DNA of 39,122 nucleotides, taken from Weissella viridescens. GTDB taxonomy: Bacteria; Bacillota; Bacilli; Lactobacillales; Lactobacillaceae. The notes under the pieces were generated by a model. That model had not been told where the DNA came from and ran no database searches. It saw only the letters and a list, made by a program, of their open reading frames with translations. Shown in pieces: positions 16,717 through 24,166 of the stretch. Made by a program: the position numbers and the translations under genes. How positions within the stretch are numbered: the stretch's first letter is position 1; each line of letters begins with the position of its first letter. The DNA lies in NCBI RefSeq assembly GCF_001437355.1, contig NZ_JQBM01000002.1:116518-155639 (forward strand). The letters run 5' to 3'.

Positions 16717-18069
16717 ATGAGTTTAAGAAGTTCATTGGCAACCTTTGTCGGAAATAGTTCATATTTTGTGTTGCACAATGTGCTCCACCGCGGAGGCACA
16801 TCATTACCAGGAAAATTGGCAATTAAAATTGATCCAAATGTTATGACGACATTGGCTGAAAAATACGATGTCATCTTAGTGACTGGAACTAATGGTAAGA
16901 CGTTAACCACCGCTTTAGCGACCCGTGTCTTGCGTGAAAAATATACTGACGTCATCACGAACCCATCAGGTTCAAACATGATGCAAGGAATCACTGGGAC
17001 CATGCTCACAGCAAAGCCTAAGAAAAATGGGCAAAAGCCAGTAGCAATTCTTGAGGTTGACGAAGCCAATATGGAAGAGGTCGCCCGTCAATTAAAGCCG
17101 AAGGCGTTTGTTTTGACGAACATATTCCGTGATCAATTAGATCGTTATGGTGAAATTTACACGACCTATGAAAAGATTCTGAAGGGGATTCGACTATTCC
17201 CTGAAGCGACGGTGATTGCCAATGCGGATTCACCAATCTTTATGCGTGGTAATTTACCTAATCCAAAGGTTTACTTTGGTTTCAAGACAGAATCTGAAAC
17301 CGGGGACATGCGTGCACCATATAACACAGATGGGGTTTTGTCACCCACTGACAATTCCGTTCTGCACTATCACTACATTACCTTTGCGAACCAAGGTTCT
17401 TATTTCAGCAAGACTGATGACTTCAAGCGGCCTGAACTGGATTATGCCGTCACCAAGTTAAATGAGTTAACACCACGTTATTCAAACTTTGACATTGATG
17501 GTCAAACTTACCAAATCGAAATTGGTGGAGAATATAATATCTATAATGCTTTGGCAGCTTACACCATTGGTCGTTACATGGGTGTTTCACAAGCGCAAAT
17601 CAAGCGTGCTTTTGAATCAAATGCACAGATTTTTGGTCGACAAGAAGCGGTTAAAGTTGACGATAAAGATGTCACTATCGTTTTGATTAAGAATCCAGTT
17701 GGGGCTAATCAGGTCATTCAAATGATGGCTTCTGATGATCAACCATTCTCAGTGATTGCTTTACTAAACGCCAATTACGCTGATGGTATTGATACAAGTT
17801 GGATTTGGGATACCGAATTCGAAGATTTGGCCAAGACTAACATGCAAGCTATCTCAACAGGTGGTGAGCGTTACAAGGATTTGTATGTTCGTATTAAGAT
17901 GGCTGGCTTCGGTGACCAACCAGTCTATGAAGATTTAACACGGATTGTGGCAGCTATTAAGGCGCAACCAACAGAACACGTCTATGTCGCCGCCACTTAT
18001 ACAGCAATGTTGCAATTGCGTGAGCAGTTAAAGCAAGCTGGTTACATTAAAACTGGAATGGAGGGCTAA
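16717..18069 (+). CDS. murT: Lipid II isoglutaminyl synthase, Mur ligase-like subunit MurT
   Basis: 450 residues. Mur ligase central domain with P-loop TGTNGKT (56-62), VDEANM at 114-119, then the C-terminal DUF1727 domain with LNANYADGIDTSWIWD (350-365). With GatD it converts the D-Glu of lipid II stem peptide to isoglutamine, using glutamine and ATP. The usual Cys4 zinc ribbon inserted in the Mur domain is recognisable by its flanks (SPTD at 209-212, Tyr-Phe-SKTD at 231-234, then KRPELDYAVTKLNEL) but all four Cys are replaced; the whole protein has none. Start ATG follows AAGGAG. gatD starts three bases after the stop. Confidence 0.95.
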   Translation: MSLRSSLATFVGNSSYFVLHNVLHRGGTSLPGKLAIKIDPNVMTTLAEKYDVILVTGTNGKTLTTALATRVLREKYTDVITNPSGSNMMQGITGTMLTAKPKKNGQKPVAILEVDEANMEEVARQLKPKAFVLTNIFRDQLDRYGEIYTTYEKILKGIRLFPEATVIANADSPIFMRGNLPNPKVYFGFKTESETGDMRAPYNTDGVLSPTDNSVLHYHYITFANQGSYFSKTDDFKRPELDYAVTKLNELTPRYSNFDIDGQTYQIEIGGEYNIYNALAAYTIGRYMGVSQAQIKRAFESNAQIFGRQEAVKVDDKDVTIVLIKNPVGANQVIQMMASDDQPFSVIALLNANYADGIDTSWIWDTEFEDLAKTNMQAISTGGERYKDLYVRIKMAGFGDQPVYEDLTRIVAAIKAQPTEHVYVAATYTAMLQLREQLKQAGYIKTGMEG

Positions 18070-18072
18070 TCA

Positions 18073-18780
18073 ATGGCGGAATACACTTTACAAACAGCGC
18101 ACCTATACGGTGACTTGATGAACACGTATGGTGATTACGGTAATATCGTTGCCCTAAATTTCTATGCTAAGCAACTCGGTGTGGCCGTTGAAACGGATAT
18201 GGTTTCACTTGGTGATGATTTTGATGATACCAAGTATGATTTTGTCCTTTTTGGTGGTGGTCAAGACTATGAGCAAATGGTGGTGACCAAAGACTTGCCT
18301 AGCAAGGCGCCAGCCATTAAGCGCTACATTGAAGATGGTGGGACTTTCCTTGGCGTTTGTGGTGGTTTCCAATTATTAGGAGACTATTTCGTTTTGGCTG
18401 ATGGTACGCGTGTTGAAGGAATCAAGGCGATGATGCATTACACGTTGAATCAGCCAAACGGTCGATTCATTGGAAATGTGACGATCGAAGATCCAACTAA
18501 TGGGGATATCTATCATGGTTTTGAAAATCACCAAGGGCGAACATTCCTTGATGATAAGGAACGTCCTTTGGGGATGGTCAAGCAAGGTAAGGGAAACAAT
18601 GGTGAAGATGGTGGAGAAGGTTTGGTCTATAAGAACACTTACGGAACCTACTTCCATGGACCTATCTTGACGCGTAACGGAAATCTAGCCTTACGTATGT
18701 TGCAAAAGATGCTTGAGCGTCGCTATCCCGATGTTGATTGGGCTAGTCGAGTTTCTGAAATCGAACCTGAATTCTATTAA
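18073..18780 (+). CDS. gatD: Lipid II isoglutaminyl synthase, glutaminase subunit GatD
   Basis: 235 residues, a class I (triad) glutamine amidotransferase. The nucleophile is Cys96 in LGVCGGFQLLG, the catalytic His is His195 in TYFHGPILTRN, and LFGGGQDYEQ (59-68) is the family's oxyanion-side block. It releases ammonia from glutamine and passes it to MurT for amidation of lipid II at the cytoplasmic face of the membrane. GAGGG at the end of murT is the ribosome site, so the two subunits are translated together. A terminator follows nine bases after the stop. Confidence 0.95.
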   Translation: MAEYTLQTAHLYGDLMNTYGDYGNIVALNFYAKQLGVAVETDMVSLGDDFDDTKYDFVLFGGGQDYEQMVVTKDLPSKAPAIKRYIEDGGTFLGVCGGFQLLGDYFVLADGTRVEGIKAMMHYTLNQPNGRFIGNVTIEDPTNGDIYHGFENHQGRTFLDDKERPLGMVKQGKGNNGEDGGEGLVYKNTYGTYFHGPILTRNGNLALRMLQKMLERRYPDVDWASRVSEIEPEFY

Positions 18781-18788
18781 TAAAGACG

Positions 18789-18819
18789 AAAAACGCGCAC
18801 ATATTTGTACGCGTTTTTT
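18789..18819 (+). terminator. Terminator of murT-gatD
   Basis: AAAAACGCG pairs with CGCGTTTTT, with a partly paired ACA/TGT extension, ending in six T. This is the left boundary of the accessory region. Confidence 0.82.
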
Positions 18820-18835
18820 ACTTCTTTAATCTGAA

Positions 18836-19018
18836 ATGGACCATAGCAGAGCAGACATACTAACTAGTTTTGCACGGCGTGATAGTGGTTTCTTACCAAA
18901 AATGGGTTGGAGTCATTCAGATTGGATGATGATTGTTGGAGTTAGTCTTTCGGGATTCGTAACGCTAATGTTACTTACGCGTTTAGCTTACAACGTGATG
19001 CGTCATGGAGATAAGTGA
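18836..19018 (+). CDS. Doubtful small membrane ORF (60 aa)
   Basis: Sixty residues with one convincing hydrophobic helix (about 31-49, MMIVGVSLSGFVTLMLLTRL). There is no ribosome site at the ATG, and the frame opens only eight bases earlier, so it may be the remnant of a longer gene. It lies at the left edge of the toxin-fragment region. No family recognised; it might be a membrane remnant of a secretion-associated gene, but nothing shows that. Confidence 0.35.
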   Translation: MDHSRADILTSFARRDSGFLPKMGWSHSDWMMIVGVSLSGFVTLMLLTRLAYNVMRHGDK

Positions 19019-19037
19019 GATGCCTAAGTAGTGCAAA

Positions 19038-19316
19038 ATGTTCTTAAAGCAATTTAATATTATGATGGTGGGCGACTTGATTATTAGTAGTTTGGGCGTA
19101 TTACCAGCCGCGTTGACACCTGGAGAAGTTAAAGTGGGCAATCGAGTTTTGAATGGTCGTTATCAACAAAAAGCTGGAGAAACGGATGTTTATCAATACA
19201 AAAAAGAGGATAAACCACGTTATCAGAAATCAACAAAGGTTGCCTATGAGCGCCCAGCAAGCGAGCTGCAGCCAAGAAAAAGCGTCAAACCATTTTGCGA
19301 AAGGCAAAGAAACTAA
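19038..19316 (+). pseudogene. N-terminal fragment of the polymorphic toxin, out of frame with its toxin domain
   Basis: This frame reads like real protein from about residue 11: a hydrophobic stretch (GDLIISSLGVLPAAL), then VGNRVLNGRYQQKAGETDVYQYK and STKVAYERP. It then degenerates into a Cys/Arg/Pro-containing tail and stops at 19316. From 19250 on, the -1 frame carries the natural continuation (KRAAAKKKRQTILRKAKK and the ribonuclease domain). A stop codon lies nine bases before the ATG and no ribosome site is seen, so the true N-terminal part of the toxin (delivery domain) is missing. The frames are separated by a single lost base or a -1 slip. Confidence 0.55.
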
Positions 19317-19693
19317 CCAAAAAGTGGCTAAAAAAGGCAAATAAAAAGACTAAAAAGTCCGCAAACAAGTTACGTAAAGGTTTAACTAAGGGGCATTCTG
19401 GTTCTAAGAAGGACAAAGATACGCAGAAAGCTTTTGATGCCTATTCATCACACGGTTGGAAGGGTCAATACCGTGGTGGGCCAGCAAATGCAAATGGTAA
19501 GTGGATGAATAAGCCAAGTGGGAATGCCCAAAGATTACCTACGAAAAAATCCGATGGGACTGATATTACTTATGCCGAATTTGATATTGATGACGTAAAA
19601 CCAAGATCTGCTAGAAGGCTTGTGAAAGGTAGCGATGGGAATGTATATTATACAAATGACCATTATAAAACATTTAAAAGGGTTGAAAAATGA
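19295..19693 (+). CDS. Barnase-like ribonuclease toxin domain (C-terminal part of a polymorphic toxin)
   Basis: The frame is open from 19250; the TTG at 19295 is only a nominal start without ribosome site. A very Lys-rich linker (first 30 residues) leads to a microbial ribonuclease N1/T1 (barnase) fold. Numbered from 19295, the catalytic set aligns with barnase: Glu95 (E73), Arg104 (R83), Arg108 (R87) and His123 (H102) in YTNDHYKTF. The spacing from Arg104 to His123 equals that in barnase. The domain should cleave RNA in a rival cell. The stop overlaps the downstream barstar-like gene (ATGA). Whether a full toxin is made is doubtful because of the frame break. Confidence 0.7.
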   Translation: MRKAKKLTKKWLKKANKKTKKSANKLRKGLTKGHSGSKKDKDTQKAFDAYSSHGWKGQYRGGPANANGKWMNKPSGNAQRLPTKKSDGTDITYAEFDIDDVKPRSARRLVKGSDGNVYYTNDHYKTFKRVEK

Positions 19694-20169
19694 GAATCAT
19701 GAAACGAAATCAAATATATAGAGTTAGTGAATATGAATTGAATCAAAGATTAGATGAACTATTGAATGATGTAAAAGTAATTGAATTTTACGGCAAAGAG
19801 ATCCCTGATTTAGATACTTTCTTAAAGCAGTGTATTCAGAAATTTAAATTACCAGTAATTACTCCTGAAGAAGATGAAGATGAACAATTTCCGAATTATA
19901 ATATACCAGATCCTTTGCACGGATTAAGTTATGCTATGATGGATTTATCGAATATTAGTGATTTCCCACAACAACCTATAGTGATGGTGATTCATGATGA
20001 AATGAAGTTTTTGTACGCTGCAGATTATAACGATTCGGGAATTGTATGGAACATGTTTATTAGTTCGATTTTTCCATATTATGATACGGATCAAGAAATC
20101 ACAAAAAAAGTTGCTCAACGTCCTTCTGACAAGAATAAAAGAAAATTTGACCTCTATTTAGTTGATTAG
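19690..20169 (+). CDS. Barstar-like immunity protein
   Basis: 159 residues. The N-terminal half carries VKVIEFYGKEIPDLDTFLKQC, the barstar-type strand-turn-helix, and the middle NYNIPDPLHGLSYAMMDLSNI aligns with the inhibitory helix of barstar, whose Asp39 plugs the ribonuclease active site (Asp of MMD here). QQPIVMVIHDEMKFL would be the following strand. At 159 residues it is longer than barstar itself (about 90), as some immunity relatives are. AAGGG lies seven to eight bases before the ATG, which overlaps the toxin stop by four bases. A terminator follows. Confidence 0.75.
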   Translation: MRIMKRNQIYRVSEYELNQRLDELLNDVKVIEFYGKEIPDLDTFLKQCIQKFKLPVITPEEDEDEQFPNYNIPDPLHGLSYAMMDLSNISDFPQQPIVMVIHDEMKFLYAADYNDSGIVWNMFISSIFPYYDTDQEITKKVAQRPSDKNKRKFDLYLVD

Positions 20170-20173
20170 GATG

Positions 20174-20203
20174 AAAGCCACCTTAAACTTGGGTGGCTTT
20201 TCT
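20174..20203 (+). terminator. Terminator after the barstar-like gene
   Basis: AAAGCCACC (20174-20182), nine-base loop, GGTGGCTTT (20192-20200), then TTC. Nine perfect pairs but a short T-tract. Confidence 0.75.
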
Positions 20204-20212
20204 TATATTTAT

Positions 20213-20652
20213 TTAGCACTGACAGGACAGCAGGGGGGGATAGTTTATTAGGGTAGGAATCCAGTTTGACCGATTTATGAAGTTGGCTATAAAGGTAAGA
20301 AGCAGAAAATAGCTATTACCGTTGGTTGTCAATGGGGTTTATAGGACTGTCATTACAACGAAAGAAATGAAATTCTATAGAGTATACGGTGGAAGGGCTA
20401 AACCCACCGGTTCATTTGTTACAACCAGCAAATCAAATAATAGAATTGATGCTGCATTGAAGCCGGAATGGTAGAGTATATGAAGCGGAGATTGCTGTAC
20501 CGAAAGGAACTGTTTTAAATATTGGTGAGGTAGCACCACAAAAAATAGAAAGTACAGGTACAATACTGGAGGGTGAGGCTGATCAAATTCTTATGCCAAG
20601 AGATTGGCCTAATACTTGGATAAAAAATATGCGGATTATTCCATCTAAATAA
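20213..20652 (+). pseudogene. Decayed C-terminal domain of a second polymorphic toxin
   Basis: Three frames join into one plausible protein of about 145 residues. Frame A gives LALTGQQGGIVY, stop TAG (20249), GRNPV, stop TGA (20267; GGA expected), PIYEVGYKGKKQKIAITVG. After a one-base insertion near 20326, frame B gives NGVYRTVITTKEMKFYRVYG and on to ALKPEW. A third frame from about 20470 gives GRVYEAEIAVPKGTVLN through MRIIPSK. The last break fits loss of one copy of a tandem AATGG. The patterns YRVYGG, VPKGT and GEADQI..P resemble secreted toxin domains, but I cannot name the family. An intact small gene follows as its likely immunity partner. Confidence 0.6.
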
Positions 20653-20666
20653 TGTAGGAGATAGAA

Positions 20667-20927
20667 ATGGATAAGGTTAAACAAAAAGTTAGAAAAATAT
20701 TGAATTATATTTTTAAAAATCACCTAGATGAAAAAGGTTACGGTAGTGTAGAGAAAGCTGTAAAACAAATGAATGGGATCATTAATGCAAATGATGTACA
20801 GGAAATTAAAAAGTATGCCGGATTTAGTAGCAGTTTAGTTAGGTGGTATGTTGATGATTCAACGGAATATCAAAGCCCTTTAATTGGGAAATTTTCAAAA
20901 TTGGATGAAGCAATTAAAAAACTATGA
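20667..20927 (+). CDS. Small hypothetical protein, candidate immunity protein of the decayed toxin
   Basis: 86 residues, charged and mostly helical (KVKQKVRKILNYIF, VEKAVKQMNGIINANDVQEI, then SSSLVRWYVDDSTEYQ and a C-terminal KLDEAIKKL helix). No membrane segment or signal peptide, so it is cytoplasmic. An excellent AGGAG lies eight bases before the ATG, and the frame is intact while its neighbours are decayed. Its place 15 bases after a toxin C-terminal fragment is the classic position of a cognate immunity gene. No family recognised; function is inferred from context only. Confidence 0.6.
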   Translation: MDKVKQKVRKILNYIFKNHLDEKGYGSVEKAVKQMNGIINANDVQEIKKYAGFSSSLVRWYVDDSTEYQSPLIGKFSKLDEAIKKL

Positions 20928-21117
20928 TTTATGAAAAAAAGAGATGGTGGTGGGGAATTGATTGAAAAGTATGTAAGTACAAATATGTACTATTGCATTT
21001 TTGTAAGAAAGAGCGAAAAAGCATCTCTAAGGTTAAAAGTATAATATCGAAGTTTTATATAGTGCTATTACACATATGATATACCATTTTTAATATACAA
21101 ACAGAGTTTTGGGTCCT

Positions 21118-21352
21118 TTAGCACTGAGGTGATTTAAGGGAAGAAAAAATAACGGAAGTCAGTCTGATTATTCAGCAAGAAGTGATTTTTATCCTTTTTT
21201 AACGCATATACAGAGAGTGAAGATTTATTTTCAAACATTTTAAATGCATTTGCCAATTGGTCTGTCGATGATTGCAGTGACTTCTTTAGTGAAAAGAGTA
21301 TGAGGCTGAAAATAATTTTGATGATACTCTTAGTTGGTGTAGGTTAGATTAA
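21118..21352 (+). pseudogene. Second decayed coding fragment
   Basis: A reading with two one-base losses in homopolymers gives continuous protein-like sequence: NGSQSDYSARSDFYPF, then (loss in the T-run near 21200) NAYTESEDLFSNILNAFANW and DDCSDFFSE, then (loss in the A-run near 21293) KEYEAENNFDDTLSWCRLD and a TAA at 21350. A TGA at 21130 interrupts the upstream part. The acidic, Trp-containing C-terminus resembles small immunity-type proteins, but no family is recognised. 20928-21117 shows nothing that I can support as a gene. Between 21353 and 21467 I see only AT-rich sequence. Confidence 0.45.
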
Positions 21353-21467
21353 GGAGAGAAAAAATCGGATTTTCATCTGTGAATCAAGTAAGCACAGCAT
21401 TTTAAGAAGAGGTAAATGTACTAAATATGAAGTAAGTTATGAAATAAGCGTAACTGATCAATAAAAA

Positions 21468-21507
21468 TAAAGCAGTTAAACAGATTGGATGTTTAACTGC
21501 TTTTTTT
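21468..21507 (+). terminator. Terminator upstream of tdk
   Basis: AAAGCAGTTAAACA pairs with TGTTTAACTGCTTT and runs into seven T. It marks the right edge of the accessory region. Confidence 0.85.
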
Positions 21508-21582
21508 CTATCCGCAATTTGGTTATACTGTTAAATGAGTGTTAATCGGCAAAATTATCTATTAACACCGAAAGGAGTCAGG

Positions 21583-22206
21583 ATGGCACAGTTGTTTTTC
21601 CGTTATGGCGCAATGGCCAGCGGTAAGAGTATTGAAATTTTAAAGGTCGCTCATAATTATGAGGTCCAACAACGCAATGTCTTGTTGTTAACGAGTGCGC
21701 TCGATAACCGGACTGAAGTCGGGGAGATTGCATCACGCATTGGTTTAACCCGTCCAGCCGTTGCGATTACAGATCAAGATGATTTGTTTGCGTTGATTGA
21801 TCAACAAGATGATATTGCGGCTGTGCTGATTGACGAAGCACAATTTATGACCAAGGAACAAGTCTTGCAATTGACCCATGTGGTTGATGAATTGAACATT
21901 CCAGTGCTTACTTTCGGTTTGAAAAATGATGCCTTTAACAATTTATTCCCAGGATCAGAAGCCCTTTTGATTTATGCGGATAAGATTGAAGAAATGAAGA
22001 CGCTATGTTCATTTTGTGGTCGTAAAGCAACGATGAACTTGCGTTTAAATGATGGTGTGCCAGTGTACCAAGGCGCGCAAGTACAAATTGGTGGAGATGA
22101 TTCATATCTACCTGTTTGCCGCCGTCACTATAACCACCCTGATTTAGAAGCGATTGCACGCCGCTCACAGGACTCTGGTTTTACAGCAGCTGCAGAATTT
22201 AAATAG
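21583..22206 (+). CDS. tdk: Thymidine kinase
   Basis: 207 residues, type II thymidine kinase, which phosphorylates thymidine to dTMP in pyrimidine salvage. Walker A is GAMASGKS (9-16), Walker B-like DEAQF (84-88), and the zinc lasso has Cys142, Cys145, Cys179 and His182 (CSFC ... CRRH). The ATG at 21583 follows AAAGGAG. The frame's upstream 16 residues from 21535 lack a ribosome site and exceed the family length. prfA starts 11 bases downstream, the usual tdk-prfA order in Firmicutes. Confidence 0.96.
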   Translation: MAQLFFRYGAMASGKSIEILKVAHNYEVQQRNVLLLTSALDNRTEVGEIASRIGLTRPAVAITDQDDLFALIDQQDDIAAVLIDEAQFMTKEQVLQLTHVVDELNIPVLTFGLKNDAFNNLFPGSEALLIYADKIEEMKTLCSFCGRKATMNLRLNDGVPVYQGAQVQIGGDDSYLPVCRRHYNHPDLEAIARRSQDSGFTAAAEFK

Positions 22207-22217
22207 GAGAACAAACG

Positions 22218-23300
22218 ATGGATGAAATTTTTGAACGACTACAGTCAGTCGTAGATCGTTATGATGAAGTGAATGAAATGCTTTCTGATCCAGATATCAT
22301 TTCAGATACCAATCGTTTTATGGAATTGTCAAAGGAAGAAGGACAATTACGTGAAACAGTTGAAGTTTTTAAGCACTACCAAGACGTTATTCAAGAAATC
22401 GCAGACGACAAGGAATTGTTGAATGAAGATTTGGATGCGGATATGGAAGAATTGACTAAGGGTGAACTAAAGGAACTTGAAAGCGAAAAGTCTGAATTAG
22501 AAGAACGCTTGAAGATTCTATTGCTCCCTAAGGACCCTAATGATGATAAGAATATTATCATGGAAATTCACGGTGCTGCTGGTGGCGATGAAGGGGCTTT
22601 GTTTGCTGCGGACTTATACGAAATGTACAGCCGTTATGCTGAACGCCAAAACTGGAATGTCGAAGTCATTGATGAAAACAAGACTGAAATTGGCGGATAC
22701 AAAGAAATCGTTTTGATGATCACCGGAAACAATGTGTATTCAAAGTTGAAGTATGAAAACGGGGCCCACCGTGTGCAACGTGTGCCTGAAACTGAATCAG
22801 CTGGACGTGTTCACACATCAACTGCCACAGTTGGGGTAATGCCTGAATATGAAGACGTTGATATTGAAATTGAAGACAAAGACTTGCGTGTCGATGTTTA
22901 TCGTTCATCTGGAGCTGGAGGACAGCACATTAACAAGACGTCATCTGCCGTGCGTATGACCCACTTGCCAACGGGAATCGTTGTGGCGATGCAAGACCAA
23001 CGTTCACAACAACAAAACCGTGCCAAGGCGATGGAAATTTTGAAGACACGTGTGTACGATTACTATGCCTCACAAAACGAAGCTGAATATGCCGAAGAGC
23101 GTAAGACAGCCGTTGGTACTGGTGATCGTTCTGAACGCATTCGAACATACAACTATCCTCAAAACCGTGTGACGGATCACCGGATTGGTTTGACTTTGAA
23201 TAAGTTGGATCGCATTATGAACGGTGAATTAGACGATATCATCGATGCACTTGTGATTGCTGATCAAACGGCTAAACTTGAAGATTTGAAGCAAGGTTAA
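22218..23300 (+). CDS. prfA: Peptide chain release factor 1
   Basis: 360 residues, the standard RF1 length. The catalytic GGQ is at 234-236 ([17 protein letters not shown]) and the stop-codon-reading PxT tripeptide is PET (about 190-192, [15 protein letters not shown]), which specifies RF1 (UAA/UAG) rather than RF2. It releases the finished peptide from the ribosome. The Gln of GGQ is the substrate of PrmC, encoded three bases downstream. GGAG lies about eight bases before the ATG. Confidence 0.98.
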   Translation: MDEIFERLQSVVDRYDEVNEMLSDPDIISDTNRFMELSKEEGQLRETVEVFKHYQDVIQEIADDKELLNEDLDADMEELTKGELKELESEKSELEERLKILLLPKDPNDDKNIIMEIHGAAGGDEGALFAADLYEMYSRYAERQNWNVEVIDENKTEIGGYKEIVLMITGNNVYSKLKYENGAHRVQRVPETESAGRVHTSTATVGVMPEYEDVDIEIEDKDLRVDVYRSSGAGGQHINKTSSAVRMTHLPTGIVVAMQDQRSQQQNRAKAMEILKTRVYDYYASQNEAEYAEERKTAVGTGDRSERIRTYNYPQNRVTDHRIGLTLNKLDRIMNGELDDIIDALVIADQTAKLEDLKQG

Positions 23301-23303
23301 GTT

Positions 23304-24164
23304 ATGTTTGATGAACAATGGACAATTCAAGCCGTCAGTGACTGGGGAAATTGGCAACTCGAGCCATATGTCCATGATCAAGATGAACGCCAAGCGCAAA
23401 TCGACTATCTCTTAACGGGGATGTTGGACTGGAATTATAGTCAATTGGCCAATAATGCGAATACGATTTTGGAAGATGATTTGCGTTTGCGTTTTATGGT
23501 TGCTGTTGACGCGATTAAAGGTGGGCAACCGGTGCAATATGCACTAGGACATGCAGCTTTTTATGGTCGTGAATTCCAAGTAGACCGACGCGTCTTGATT
23601 CCACGCCAAGAAACTGAAGAATTAGTTGATTGGGTTTTGCGAGACCATCCCAAAGCGACAACACAATCAGTCTTGGATATTGGTACTGGATCAGGGGCGA
23701 TTGCTGTGACCATTGCAGCTGAACGGCCAACATGGGATGTAACAGCTAGCGATATTTCTAGTGAGGCTCTTGAGGTGGCGCAAGCCAATGCCAAACAATA
23801 TGCACCGCAAGTTGGCTTTCTTCAAAGTGACCTTTTTGAAAATATTAAGGGTCAGTATGACGTGATTATTAGCAATCCGCCATATATTGCTGAAGATGAA
23901 CGTGCTGTGATGGATGAAAGTGTATTAAACTTTGAACCGGACCAGGCTTTGTTTGCTGAAGACCAAGGGTTGGCAATTTACGAAGCGATTGCTCCGGAAT
24001 TGTTGGCACATTTAAAGCCAAATGGGGAGGCTTATTTTGAAATTGGGTATCAGCAAGGACCAGCGCTCGTTGATCTCTTTAGTCAATTGCCGGCGACACA
24101 AGTAACATTGCAACAAGATATGAGCGGGCATGACCGCATGTTGAAGGTTGCAAGAAGGGGGTAA
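23304..24164 (+). CDS. prmC: Release factor glutamine N5-methyltransferase
   Basis: 286 residues. SAM-binding VLDIGTGSGAIAV (motif I) and the catalytic NPPY in IISNPPYIAEDE identify a class I N5-glutamine methyltransferase. The N-terminal helical domain with LIPRQETEELVDWVL binds the release factor. It methylates the GGQ glutamine of RF1/RF2. Its place directly after prfA confirms the partner. The ATG at 23304 has only a modest AAGG upstream, inside prfA, so translation may depend on coupling. Confidence 0.96.
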   Translation: MFDEQWTIQAVSDWGNWQLEPYVHDQDERQAQIDYLLTGMLDWNYSQLANNANTILEDDLRLRFMVAVDAIKGGQPVQYALGHAAFYGREFQVDRRVLIPRQETEELVDWVLRDHPKATTQSVLDIGTGSGAIAVTIAAERPTWDVTASDISSEALEVAQANAKQYAPQVGFLQSDLFENIKGQYDVIISNPPYIAEDERAVMDESVLNFEPDQALFAEDQGLAIYEAIAPELLAHLKPNGEAYFEIGYQQGPALVDLFSQLPATQVTLQQDMSGHDRMLKVARRG

Positions 24165-24166
24165 GT

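Noticed and set aside
19153..19344. 63-residue frame overlapping the toxin fragments
   Set aside because: Third frame of the same stretch; the other two frames give more natural protein sequence on either side of the frame break.
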